From contig LUCM01007456.1 in NCBI GenBank assembly GCA_008360955.1, forward strand, positions 183,223 to 247,222: 64,000 bases of DNA, read 5' to 3'. Below the pieces are notes generated by a model. The model was not told where the DNA came from and searched no databases. It worked only from the letters and a program-made list of their open reading frames with translations. The translations under genes and the position numbers were made by a program. This DNA comes from Fasciolopsis buskii (taxonomy: Eukaryota > Platyhelminthes > Trematoda > Plagiorchiida > Fasciolidae). Within the stretch, counting starts at the first letter, position 1. Each line of letters begins with the position of its first letter. Shown here in pieces: positions 22,940 through 34,517 of this stretch.

Positions 22940-24480
22940 TTAATTGTGAATGATTTGATGTTACTAACACAGCGTTGTTGGTGGATATAATATGCCAAAG
23001 TTTCGATTACTTTGTGTAGCTTTTTTGATGGCAATTTCAAGTGCACATGTATAGGTAAGATGAACTTGAAATTTGTTGAGTGAAAGTTGAAAAGGCCTCA
23101 GCAATTATCATATTCATTTTCTTGTCTAAGGCAGCAATGTATGTTACACACGGTTACAATTTCTGCACAGGTCTGGCTTCAACTATTTAATTTCTGAGTT
23201 CAGCCGCCACGATGAACCTTCTAAACGTTTCATTGGTGTCAACCATCGGTGCCGTTAGAACCCTCTTGAAAGCTGCTACCGGATCAACTTGACGTCCGCC
23301 GTCCATATGTAGTTGGATCGCTTTGTTTATTGATTCTACGGAGCTTTTGCGAAGAGAACCTGGGACGTGTTCAGCCATTCTTTTGGATAGTTCTCTTATT
23401 GCTTGTCCGGTGCACCTTGCAGTACAAGAGCATGCGAACTTATATGATGCAGAAGATTGAGACGTATGAGACAACACACCCTTGGACAGTGAAACAAAGC
23501 GGCCTAGTCTTTGTCACTACTCGCAAATGTGCAGCAGCAGAGACTTTTCCAGTGACTTTAGATGTTTGATAGACTTGAACGCGACGGAAATACGAACTTG
23601 CTCCTTTTTCTTTAATTGTGATCCAGACCGATGTCTTTCCATGGGGTATTTCCAAGTAAACCTTTCAAGATAATCATTTGTCTTCAACGGTTCTCGTAAG
23701 TGCTCCAGAACCTCATTGAGCCTCCTGGAACTACAAATCCTTTTCTTAACCGTAGGCCAAGTGGCTTGTTAAATGCCTCTTGTACGTGGCAGGATCAAAG
23801 TTAAGGAAATGCGTGTACTGAGACGACCAAGTACATTTTCGGAATGCACTTCTTTTTATGTGATTGTTCTCCACTCGGCGCAGGATCGCATCCCGGAGCC
23901 CGAGAAGGCTGTCATTTTCCACCTCGATAGTAAACTAGGTAGTCCGATGTGGAGTATGTAAGGCAAGCAGAAGTTTGTAATGATTTCCAGCAGAATTGCA
24001 AATGGTGAACGTTTGATCCTCATACCTGGTGCACGAATCTACACTAGAGATGATGTTCCGCAGTGGTCCGCGCTCTAGTTTAGCCACGATTATATCCGCA
24101 AGAAAGGATTCAAGCAGTGATCCCATTGCTATTCCATCCTTCTGTACCTCCCGTCAAACAGAAACTGTTTATCTCATGGGCATCTGAAAATTAGTTTTTT
24201 TGTTTAGTTACAGAACTGATATCGTTCTCAATGAAAACTGGCACATTAAGTCCATCGTCTCGATCAGCGGGATGCTTGCGAATAAGGATTCCAGATCGAA
24301 TGACAGCATAGTTTTATCCGTTAGGTCCTGATCTTTTATCCTTTCGACAAAGGCAAACAAATCTTTTCCACAGTGATTCCCTGCATATTGGTTCCAGAAT
24401 CTCAGTAATCCAATGCGCTGTGGCATGATAAGCTGAACCACTCATCAAAAACCGGTATAAGTGGTACAATGGCCCTATGT
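22940..24480 (-). mobile_element. Decayed Penelope-like element
   Basis: Read on the minus strand, 24441-24208 has the PLE reverse-transcriptase block (G-N-H-C-x-K-D-L...T-M-L-S-F-D-L-E-S-L-F-A-S-I-P-L-x-E-T). 24126-23935 has M-G-S-L-L-E-S-F-L-A-D-I-I followed by R-Y-E-D-Q, where active elements have R-Y-V-D-D, so the catalytic site is lost. 23655-23440 and 23477-23187 carry the linker and GIY-YIG endonuclease remains (Y-K-F-A-C-S-C-T-A-R-C-T-G-Q...R-M-A-E-H-V-P). Its tail near 22940-23030 matches the PLE tail at 9.2-9.3 kb. It is a different subfamily from the PLE at 29.5 kb. Confidence 0.75.
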
Positions 24481-24925
24481 ACTTTCGGCAAACTATAAAA
24501 TTTTAGTGGTGGGGAGCCTCAGCCCTTTGAATCATTGTTCACTTTGTCCATCTTTCACTTGTCGTGGCCCTGATCGCGTCGAGATATTTTTGAGCAGGAG
24601 GCTTACGCGTTTACTGCTAGTTTAGATTCCAATTCTGCTTGACGGTTCTGTACAGCCCAGCAGCAACTGACTGCATCGCTAGTATATATTCGCTGTCTAT
24701 GCATACGGCCACTACGGCTCACTGATTCACTTGAAGTCAGTGATGAAGAATTTCGGTCGACTGATGTCGACAGTAGGATCCCTAACTATATTTTCAAGTA
24801 TAAGTATAAATTTACGTTCTGCAGCGGAATTAAAGACCATTATGTTGAAGGGATTTTAAATTAACAAACCTACGATAGCCTATCTCCAATCTTCTGATGG
24901 GATGTTGGTGACGCTTTGGTGATAG

Positions 24926-25130
24926 AGATAGCAAAACTGTTGGAAACACTGGAGGAAATGAGGAGGAATCCTGACTTTTATGAAACGACTATTGCAAAAA
25001 TTTTTCATAAAGGTAAGATAGCCAAGACCTGTACCCTAATTTCCGACATCGCGCATATCAGTGAAAAACTGAATTTGGAAGAACCAGTGGTACAAAATGT
25101 CATTTTTACTGCAAATGAAATATGCTTCAG
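24926..25130 (+). CDS. Probable internal exon, helical protein
   Basis: The exon runs from acceptor ggtgatag to donor TTCAG|gttagt, 205 nt: two leading bases, 67 codons, two trailing bases. The peptide is almost entirely alpha-helical in character, with regular heptad-like hydrophobics (IAKLLETLEEM, KTCTLISDIAHISEKLNLEE, VVQNVIFTANEICFR). It could be part of a small helical bundle such as a GAT- or TFIIS-N-like domain, but I cannot assign it. It is oriented with the exons at 27804 and 28623, although the phases show that at least one exon is missing between them if they form one gene. Confidence 0.45.
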
Positions 25131-25608
25131 GTTAGTTTCATTTTTAACAAACGCTAACCATCAACTGGTCTGACAATTTTGAATTTCCACCACGTGGTAT
25201 GGATTATCCAGAAGCAATGTGTAAGAAAAATACACTAAAAGAACCACGAGCGACAAGCATGAATACTGGGACACGCAATTAGTTAGGTCGAATGAGAAAC
25301 AAGGTAACAGCATCAAGATAATATCGTGCACATAAAAATTTTGATATTCGATAAATCCGTGTTGCATATCTGGCGAATCTCGGAGCGTTTATATGGTATT
25401 CAAGTCTCTATCTGGACGATGATTCATGAAACATCTGTAGTAATCTGTGTCGGGATTAGAGGTAGGAACCTATGTCGCCAAATGTCAAGATCAACATAAA
25501 GAACTTTGTAGTCACTTTAGGATATGATTGACTTCCCCCACGAAAAAACATGTTCTTGCTATAGTCTGCTCATTTAATACGACGTAAATGGTGTCCTCGT
25601 CTAGTTTA

Positions 25609-25991
25609 AAATGCTGGACTGACTGATGTATTAAAATCAGTCCCTTGACCTCCACATTGATTTTGCTGATTCCTCCTCACAACTTCACTGTCCAGTGGTG
25701 GCAATATGAGAAGCGGCAGAGTCTCCGAAAAAGGTTTCATGTTTTGCTCTACAGGCTCCCCTGAGTCGAATGTTTTTTTCCATCCGAAGTAAATCAGGTA
25801 AAAGTGCACTTGGAGGGTATACGTAATATAAAATCATACCACTGCCTGATTGTTGCTTCTATCCAAAACGTTTCGTCTCGTGGGTTAATAATTAAGAGAG
25901 ATACCCAACCGGTGGTTACTGACTTCGAAATTACAAAGTTTCTTGGAGTATAAAACAGGAGTAATTTCACTTTGGAGTTGCAGGATGCCAC
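25609..25991 (-). CDS. Possible two-exon C-terminus, unknown gene
   Basis: Two minus-strand frames join in phase if a 60-nt intron (gtatac...gactcag) is removed between about 25823 and 25764. The combined peptide runs from SVTTGWVSLLIINP through an aromatic stretch to a proline-rich tail with ILPPLDSEVVRRNQ and a stop at 25609. There is no ATG at the left end and the family is unknown. Treat as a hint. Confidence 0.25.
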
Positions 25992-26110
25992 ATAAAAATG
26001 TCCAAAATATTCCTAATCGATGATGGCGGGTCCATCAATTCCCATTGTTTATTAATGCTGGATTCCTAGCAAACCAAGCACCAAATTGTTGTAAAACTAT
26101 CTCACTATGT

Positions 26111-26152
26111 TCTTCTCAATGAGTTCGTGATACGTCGTGGTTGAGATATACC
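26111..26152. repeat. Dispersed repeat, copy A
   Basis: About 42 bp with gagttcgtgatacgtcgtgg in its core is repeated with a few mismatches at 42512-42554 in the same orientation. The longer element it belongs to was not delimited. Confidence 0.55.
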
Positions 26153-27803
26153 TATGGGAGGGGAAATGGGACGTCGGATAAACGCCTTACGTGTTTGCTC
26201 ATTGGATAAATCCTAGTGGCTTATTATCTAGAAGATTCTCCATTTCTCACTGTATAGAAAGAATATGAATTCAAGTATTTGCATCCCTACGAGGTTCCCT
26301 AATGAAGCGGAAATTGGTCATATGACGCTTGTCGCAAGAGTTTCTTTGAGACCTTGATATATATGCGCGTTGCACAAATGTGAGTACACTTCACGTGTTA
26401 TCGGAGCCACAGCAAAAGAGAAAACCAGTGGGCGAAAAAAGGAAAGAGGATGAAAAAGTGTGCGGAGTTTGCTATACAGAGATTCATCGGGATCAGTGAT
26501 TCCTTAGTGGGCCGAACCGAAGCAGAGAGTTGACTTAGGGGACCACACCACGAGTGTTTGATCAAACGGTCTAACCCACAAGGCAGCAGTAGAATCCGAG
26601 AGTAACGTAACCCGCTGGGGACCAGTTACTCATTGTTCAGTTCCCATACCCTGCGGATGGGGCTAGAAATCCTGGGTTTCCAGTAAACCCCTCTTCCACA
26701 GATGATGATGAGCATAAAGCCATATTCCTCGCACGCCGTCCGTGGTTGGTTTGGAATCAGAGTTCAGTCAACCCACTTAGACTCATTACTAAGGATGAGT
26801 CTGCCTGGTGGACTGACCAGCCACTAGTTTTCGTCCCTGTACTTTAGTGGGAACACCTCTGCCAGAATAAATTAGTTTGCAGGACTTCCTCAGCATCGAT
26901 TACGCGAGGTACTTGTCATTTGGGAGCAGTTCGGGAGGTTTTAAGGTCGCGTAGCCGACTAGGACTCTGAGTCGTTCACCCCTGAACATGCTGAGACATT
27001 CGAAGGATTGAATGGAGATAGTGGGTTGCTTATTAATACACGAATCCCAGTCGGATCAAGAGCAAAATCCGCTAGTAATTTATAACCAAGGAAATTAGAA
27101 TTCAGAACTGCAGTGATCGAATTTGTACTGTAGGACAGCGAAGGCAATTTACTGAAATGAACAACTGGGCTTAGTTAAACGGCACGAATTCCAAGTAAAT
27201 AATGTGGGAAATTTGGCACTAATTAGTCCTCCACGCCAATCAGAGCAACATTTTACAATCTGTAGGAAGGGACTGAGAATCAATAAACAGTCTGGGTGGG
27301 ACTGGAAATTTAACGTGATAAAACACCAACGGGGGCGTGTGTGATTTTCGTTCATCGTTCTTAATTGATGAAAACGTAGATGGTTTACTGAAACTGCCAG
27401 CAAATTTGGGGGGAAGGGAGTGAAAAACAAATTAATCTTCTCTGGACGGAATCAATTTTTTTTACTTTAGTGAAGTTCAGAAATTTGCGGCTTTGTGGAA
27501 CAAGTAAAACCAAAATAATTACCGCTAGAATTCAACAGTAGAAAATCACCTTTCAGAAATGTCTGCCGAAGATGATAATCTCAGGTGCAATTTGTTTTGG
27601 CGATATCGGAACCATTTGACGCAAAAATACAGGGATTCTCGGAACTTAAAATTTGTTTTTAATTGTTTCACGACTTTTAACATAGTTGTTTGTCAGTGAT
27701 GAACGAATTAGACTGGGGCGTGTAATTGTTGTCGTATTCTATACCCATCGACTTTCACGTGTTCTACTGACTTTACCAATTTCGCATGTTCCTTGCAACC
27801 TAG
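26153..27803. other. Non-coding stretch, probably intronic
   Basis: No supported gene. A GC-richer segment around 26500-26880 resembles old interspersed repeat sequence without identifiable motifs. Confidence 0.4.
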
Positions 27804-28112
27804 GAATTTGACGATGGTTCACAAAGTCAGACAGCTTCACTCTCACAAACTGCTCCGGTTTGTGTGAACGAAGCACCACCTACGGTGCAAACAGCGAAAC
27901 CAGAAGCTCCACCGACGACGACGATGATGATGATACCTGTTCAGTGTGCAAGTCACTCACTCAGTAAAATGGTTGTGAACGAGGCGCTGAAAGATGCCCC
28001 TGGTCTGGAAGACTCTTATGCCGCACCCAATGAAATGCTTTCACACATGCCCTTCCTCTGCGATTTCCTGGGATTTCGTCTGACGGACAGCTGTTTAAAT
28101 TTGAGCAATGCG
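27804..28112 (+). CDS. Internal exon, Pro/Thr-rich then helical
   Basis: A 309-nt, phase 0-0 exon (103 codons) lies between acceptor gcaacctag and the strong donor GCG|gtaagtgt. The first half is low-complexity and rich in P, T, A and Q (SQTASLSQTAPVC, then a run of three Thr and three Met encoded by an acg/atg repeat). The second half is a folded-looking segment (KMVVNEALKDAPGLEDSY, then MLSHMPFLCDFLGFRLTDSC). A disordered linker followed by a domain start would fit a regulatory or scaffold protein. The family is not recognised. The splice sites and codon pattern make this one of the firmer isolated exons. Confidence 0.5.
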
Positions 28113-28622
28113 GTAAGTGTTCGCCAACCGTCTGATGTATCTGCGTTCGACGGTCACCATGAAAGTCAGTTACACGTGCAACTTCTTTCACTTCGCATTT
28201 GTAACAGTGTGGAGCTCGGACAAGGTGCCACGCCAATATTGAGGCTCCGGAAGTTAGGGGTCTTTAGTAAGCGTTTCCTTGACTGGGCGTGATTGAATGC
28301 ATCGTATTTCCAAGAGGGTAACCAAGTCCAATGTTTGCTTGAATGATTCTGATCCATCCGGAAAACTCCGCTTTCACTGCAATGTTGTTGGGACAGAGCA
28401 GCCGTACACAAGTTTTCTGATTGACATCTGTTATTGGCGAAATTACGTAGTTAGATGATTTAAGAGAACATGTTTTCAGTTTATTCTTTTTGGAACTTGT
28501 ACAGTCGCGCATATTAGGGACGGAAAGCAGAGCGATTATATTATCAAACTGGTGTAAATAAGATTGGTAAATGGCTTAGGACAAAGAGACCGGTTTGAAA
28601 TCAGTCATTTAGTTTACGCAAG

Positions 28623-28811
28623 TGACCGATGATTCGTACTCACTGTTCCCACATGTCATCGATCATTGCATACGGAAATCTAATCGTCTGGGTGAATGGA
28701 CTTTGAGAGCTAAGATTGATTTTTATTTAGTAGATGGTTGTTGCGTCTGCAGCTGCGCAGTCTTCGTACTGACTGCTATTGAGTGTTTCGGGAGAAAGAA
28801 GAAAAATAATG
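28623..28811 (+). CDS. Possible exon with a hydrophobic segment
   Basis: The frame is open from an acceptor (tttacgcaag) to a strong donor AATG|gtaagtgc. The peptide has a soluble N-terminal part (DDSYSLFPHVIDHCIRKSNR) and then a cysteine-rich hydrophobic stretch (CCVCSCAVFVLTAIECF) that could be a membrane segment or a buried strand. It starts after phase 1, so it does not join directly to the exon ending at 28112. Confidence 0.32.
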
Positions 28812-29491
28812 GTAAGTGCTGACCTGTCACTCACAGCGTTCGATTTCTACTGCATAAATGATCATGCCTTATAAACGGAAATCTCAGAATAACTGTGCAC
28901 CTGTTTCGTAAAGATCATAACACAGTTAAACACCGCGCCTTGGCTCAAATCGCGGTGGAGGATTAGGTGCCAAAAATCACAACCGTCTGAGATTATCCAA
29001 ATTGAATACAGACGATTCAGCGGATTTCAGCATAATGCCAAATCGCAGCCTAATGTCGACCTCTCTGTAAGTGAATTAGGTTTACAGAAGTTTCTATTCC
29101 GATCTGACGGTGGCTGATCCCCAGTTCCAACTTCAGTTAACCATACAAACTTATTAGGGCCATGGTCGCCTTCTGTTGTACACGTAATCGAAACCACCAT
29201 GTCATATGCATACAGTCTGAGTTCCTAACTGTTATATCATTCATGAGGTTTCTGAAAGGTGTTGAAACTAAACTCAGACAAGCCCAGGCGATAATCACTG
29301 AAAATGTCAAAATTTACAAGCCGCAGAAAGCAGTGTCCTCAGGATGGTTAAGGGTCACCCCATTCCCGTACAGACCGGAGATTACAAAACATAGGGCACA
29401 CACGAACACACAAACCGTTAAACCAATTGACAAATAAACACCTGGTGGTTTAGGCAAAAATGTGATTCCTTGAGAATTACCACTGAGCACA
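28812..29491. other. Non-coding stretch
   Basis: Nothing supported before the left inverted repeat of the PLE at 29492. Confidence 0.4.
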
Positions 29492-29610
29492 TTGAGAAAA
29501 CACAAGTTGGCGAACAAGCTCGTTTTCAGTGATTCGTAGTCATGCCAATGCATCACTATATATATCTTGACAAAATATTTTCACTATAGGAAGGATTGGA
29601 TTAGTCATTT
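29492..29610. repeat. Left inverted repeat of the PLE
   Basis: About 118 bp, matched in inverted orientation by 30490-30607. It differs by a handful of substitutions and a small indel near the tatata segment. Confidence 0.85.
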
Positions 29611-30457
29611 CTTAGATGTACGACTAAGTCGACGAGAAGACGGCTCAATTCGGCGATCAGTACACAGGAAAGCCACATGGAATGGGCAATACATCAACTT
29701 CCACAGCTTTGTACCTCTTAATGTGAAGAGGAACTTAATTAGATGTTTGATTGCCAGGGCAAAAAGAATATGCACAGAAGATACTCTTGAAGCTGAACTG
29801 CAGACGCTCAGAAGAGTATTCACTGAAAATGGTTTCCCAATTAGATTAATCGACAAGATGTTGGAGACAGAACAGGAAGTTCCTAGGAGGGCGACGGTGG
29901 AGAGAAAGCCGGTATACATATCTCTGCCATTCAAAGGTGACACGCTAGCAGAAATAGCACGACGAAGACTGACTAGCGCTATCAATAAGACATTCTACGC
30001 AGCCAAGCTTCGTATCCTGTTCAAATCCCGCCCCGTAGTGTCATTATGGTTGAAAGACAAAGTCCCTGATTCTGCAGCCTCGTTTTGTATCTATTCATTC
30101 ACATGTTCCTGTGGGACAATGTACATCGGCCGCACGACCAGGCGCTTGTCTGAACGCATCCGTGAGCACCACCCGGCATGGTTAGGCACTGGAACAATTA
30201 AGTCACTTAATAGCGCAGTGGTTTCACATCTAGCACAGACTAACCACACCGTGAATGTGACGCAAGCTTTCCGGACCCTGTATAAGGTCAGAGGTCAACA
30301 ATCCAGGTTGGCAAAGTGTCGCCTCTTAAGCACTGCGGAAGCTGTCGCAATCCGTCTTCACAATCCTCCACTTTGTTCTCAAAAACAATGTGGTTGCGCT
30401 TCAACTCCCTTGGCCCACCCCCGTCCCAATACAAACCCTAGACAACAAAACAATTAA
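29567..30457 (+). pseudogene. PLE protein, C-terminal part: linker and GIY-YIG endonuclease
   Basis: An uninterrupted frame of about 296 codons has no ATG at its start; its first dozen codons lie inside the inverted repeat, so the N-terminal reverse transcriptase is missing. Residues about 17-110 form the basic linker that follows RT in PLEs. About residues 175-195 have the GIY-YIG signature in PLE form (IYSFTCSCGTMYIGRTTRRL), then R-I-R-E-H-H, a conserved S-H-L-x-x-x-N-H region, and the end of the domain around A-E-A-V-A-I-R-L-H-N-P-P-L-C. The protein would cut DNA for element insertion. The frame is intact but truncated, so it is not an autonomous element. Confidence 0.8.
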
Positions 30458-30489
30458 CACCACAAATCCCTTCCCCACCCATATTTGTA

Positions 30490-30607
30490 AATGACTAATC
30501 CAATCCTTCCTAAAGTGAAAATATTTTGTCAAGATATATACAGTGATGTAATGGCATGAGTACGAATCACTGAAAACGAGCTTGTTCGCCAACTTGTGTT
30601 TTCTCAA
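30490..30607. repeat. Right inverted repeat of the PLE
   Basis: Reverse complement of 29492-29610. It holds a 7-bp stem (cagtgat/atcactg, 30541-30571) followed directly by GAAAAC. Confidence 0.85.
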
Positions 30608-33600
30608 AAATGTGATTCTAGGATGCATAAACTGAGAGAAGTGAACATGTCATAATAGATCAATAGATTCGACCGGCCAGGATGGAGGGCAGGGATGCAC
30701 TTGGGAGATGCATAATAAGGGACAAGCGATCAGGTCTCGTGTCGCATCGAGCGAGTGGTGGCTTTGTGTGTCCATAGGAAAAAAGCGGTCGTCGTCAAAG
30801 CTCATTCAACTGTTTCACTTTGGAAGACGACCAAACGAGGAGTACAATGGAGCTTGAGTAAATCACCATTGGAAAAAGGTAAAGCAGAACAAACGGTTTT
30901 GATGTCATTATAAATTTATGCATATATACATATATATTGGAATAATCACGCAGATTAGCGGTTGTGTTATCCGTTTATTCAGTGAAGTACCTAACTTCGA
31001 ATACATGGACAATTGTAATAGATAAATAACAGACATCCATACTTCCGGATGCCATGTTCTCTTTCTTAAGATTGGATTAACCAAAGAAAAATGTCCAACG
31101 AGTCACTATGTGATTCTTGTTTGGAGTGATTACCCATCCACTCCTAAAGATTCAATTGCGATTATGGTATCGACATTTTCAGCTTTGTTCAATATAGTTA
31201 CTTGGTTGATTTGGCCTCTATCCATGCTTGTAAATCCGTTCTCTCTTTCTTCAAAGTTGCCCAATTTGAAACTGTCATTAGATGCTCCTTATCATAATGA
31301 CAACTTCTAGTGAACAACATATAAATGCAAAACTGAGATATGATCAGTGAAAGAAAGGACTGTTGTGGTCTGAAAATGCCGAAAAAATGGTTGTGGTCTA
31401 ACGAAAACGGATTCATGGCTCCTCGGAAGTGGATTATAAGTGTCCTGATGTGCAATGAGAAAGTGGGAGGAAAACTCATGGGCCGAAGCTCAGTAAATTT
31501 AACCGACGTCAAAAGACACTTCCAGTCAGAATCATTATGGCGGCGAACAGCCACCACGTTACAGTTGCAGCCATGAAGCTCAAATGTTACAGGTTCTTGG
31601 GTAACTAGTACCTCCGATACGCAGTAGTGGACGATCTTCACATCCGTGCGTGACGATTAGTCTTGCTGTATGCAGCTGAATAAACTCTCAATATATAAAG
31701 GTCAGAGCAGATTGAAAGTGCTATTTTTTGAAGACAAATCAAGTGCAACTGGAAAACTGTATTTTAACAATAAACTGTAGTAAGGAAATAATTGTGAGTT
31801 CAGTTAAAGTAACCAGCAAATAGAGACTGAATTGTTTATGAGTGATAGCCGATGATGATGGCAGACCATTGTTGCATGTGGCTAGGTAGATGTTTTCAAA
31901 AAATGTGAAACGAAACCTACTAAGGAAGTTTGGTTTACATTCCTTTATATGCCATCTGCCTTGCAAGGCTGTGTATCTAAATGAGTGACTCACAGCGGCA
32001 GCTGACAGCCAACAAGGCCTACTGTGGGACGACTGGATCGGGAGTATCAAATCCATTCAAAAGCAGATTGCATCGGCAGTATACTCACGTAACTGGAACC
32101 CTTGTAGCATGATGACTCCCACATTCTTAGACTTTTGGATTTATTGCTGATGCCTCATAAATCATTCCACTGAAAGCTAACTGCTAGTTCCAATAACAAA
32201 ACTGCGAGTTTTTCGCCTCCTCACTGTCGTATACTCACTAGCTGACCTGTCTTGGCTCTTTAATCACGTTTGTCGATAGTCCGCGTGAACCCATTCCGAA
32301 CTGTTTCTGCCTGCTGGGTCAACTGCACAGTTTGGACAGTATCCCATGAAGATTTCATAGGCTTGTTTGCGCAGCACAACAGTGATGGCTTCCACGTAAT
32401 TTTATTTTAAAAAGAGTGGATAAATCCACGGAAAGTGATGTAAGATAGCATCCTGAAATTACAGCACAAGTGAATTCAACCAGATTGTTTTCCGAAATCA
32501 TCAGCGTCTTTCGCAGTGAATCTCTTTCCTCCTGTGATTCTTTTTTTACCGAGGTCTGTTTCAGTGCGCACCACTGTATTCGCGGATAAGAGGCACTGAG
32601 GGGGCGGCGACTAAAGCCAAACTATCTCAGTCTGAAGTCATTGGTTGGAAAAATCGGAAATTCCACCATTTTGTTTTAAAAAGGTTGTATCAGCTTTCCA
32701 CGATGCAATTTATTGGATCAGCCTCTATTTGATTTCCTTATGGAAAGTAATGCGGACCGAGGCCTCAGACATTTTCTCACTCGAAGTCGAAATGTTTATT
32801 CATCTACTTGGAATTCTTGCGTAATCGTCTTCTGCCCATTTACATGTGCTACATTGGTGACTCTACCATGTGACAGATACCACGGGATAGGAATCAAATT
32901 CAGCACTGGATGGTACTACGTCAAAGATGGTTAGCATAAAACGGAACTTATCAAGAACACGATTCTGTCAGTTGTCATAACCACCGGAGCATTCAGGCTT
33001 GTCTTCACAAAGCATAACACTCGTTTGTCATTAGTCTTTCACGGACACAACCAACTCTTATGATAGCTGATTTCGCAATAAACCATCAAAAACTCATCCG
33101 GATGACTTAGAAGACATGATGTTCGATTCATAACCCTTCGTCTCAGTTTACTGTCTTTAGACAGAAACTGTTGAGCAGGAAGTGTTTGTTGTACTCTTGA
33201 AGTCAGCTGATTGACTGATTTCATTTGCTCTGATTTTGTGGTAGCATCACATAAAATAGCCTGACAAGAAATCTATAGGTTCTACTTGATTTCAAGCCTC
33301 AATCTGTGTACGTGAATTGTGGTGTTATGGTGAGGGACTAGAATAAATGTCACAGTGATGGACATTAAGATAGCTCAACAAAATTATATTTAAAGGAAGA
33401 ATTTTTCACTATTTTACATTATGTTACGAACCAGAAATCAGCGAATTAATTGTTTCTCAGTGATCATACGAAATAAAAAACCGATCACTCACCAAAGGAG
33501 TACACGTATCCCTTCGTTAACCGTGCACTCCTAGTTAGACTTTTACATTTGTACTGCTGTGCTGAGGAGATTTCTATAATTACTGTCATAGAAGTCTGGT

Positions 33601-34517
33601 TAAACGACATTCGATCATTTCTGAGGAACTCTCTTAACTTCGGTTTCATCAATGTGGCATAAGAATCTTACCACACATCAATATCCTACTACCCTTCTCG
33701 AGCTCCACTGGTGAATTTTTACACGAGTGTTAACTAAGGCGAAACGTAACCATTCATTCGGCGAACATGAACCTCAGTTTGTAACGTTTGTGGAGGGAGA
33801 ATTACTGGCCCAGATCATCATCATCATCATCACCATCGTTATAATCAATGTACTTCTTTAAACTGCAGGGCAAACCGCAGTTACGGATTTTCCTTGCTAG
33901 GTTATATATTACAACAGAAAGGAAGAATATACAAGGTGGACAGGGAGTGGACCTACAGACGAAGAGAGAAAAGAAAACGCCATAGTAGCCAGCACACAGA
34001 CTACAGTGTTCCTAAACAAAAGTGTAATTTTGCAACTATTCTGATTCGATAGAAGCTGACAAAACGATTACCATCGTTCACGATGCACTGTCGTATATTT
34101 CAGTGCCGCCGGTCACTATTGTGTTCAGGATTACTTATTCATAAATTACGACAATTCCGACTAAGTTACAGATGCGAATATACACGCAAAGAGCTGCACC
34201 GCACTGTCACGTGAACCACATATTGAATCACTGGAGAAGAGACTTGGAGATAACACGAAGATAAATGATCCACTTTATTCAGTTGAGACAAATATGAATG
34301 ATACTTGACGTTTCAATGGAAAATAATTCCAAACCACTCAAAGTTTGGGTCAGGATAAAAGCATGCATAAGTAGGATATTGTTCAAAAACCATCAAAGAA
34401 AAACAAAGATAAACACTCATCATTATCCTGCTCATTAAGAGAATCCACTGCTCGTCATGAAAACTTGCCAGGGACCGACAAATATCCGGTGTTTTCAAAT
34501 GAGCACTGGAAAACTGA
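30608..34517. other. Gene-poor stretch beside the divergent gene pair
   Basis: No supported gene. A minus-strand frame at 31641-31198 has a plausible middle part (T-F-E-L-H-G-C-N-C-N...D-S-D-W-K-C-L-L) but no ATG, acceptor or domain that I can defend. A short (atc)n run lies near 33816-33830. Confidence 0.4.
34274..34279 (-). terminator. Candidate poly(A) signal of the minus-strand basic-protein gene
   Basis: AATAAA on the minus strand about 240 bp downstream of the stop codon at 34518. Confidence 0.4.

Larger units (their letters stand above)
29492..30607 (+). mobile_element. Truncated Penelope-like element flanked by inverted repeats
   Basis: The element consists of a left arm (29492-29610), an internal PLE open frame lacking the RT domain, and a right arm (30490-30607) that is the reverse complement of the left with about 90 percent identity by eye. 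Both arms include ggaaggattggattagtcat and a cgaacaagctcgttttcag stretch. PLEs are known to insert with inverted and truncated partial copies and terminal repeats, which fits. The arms also encode the same peptide start (TKYFH-x-RKDWISH) on opposite strands. Confidence 0.8.

Noticed and set aside
31198..31641. 147-codon minus-strand frame
   Set aside because: The middle part looks protein-like, but there is no ATG, no convincing acceptor or donor and no family resemblance; its right half reads like random AT-rich sequence.
33816..33830. (atc)n run
   Set aside because: A short trinucleotide run without features of interest around it.
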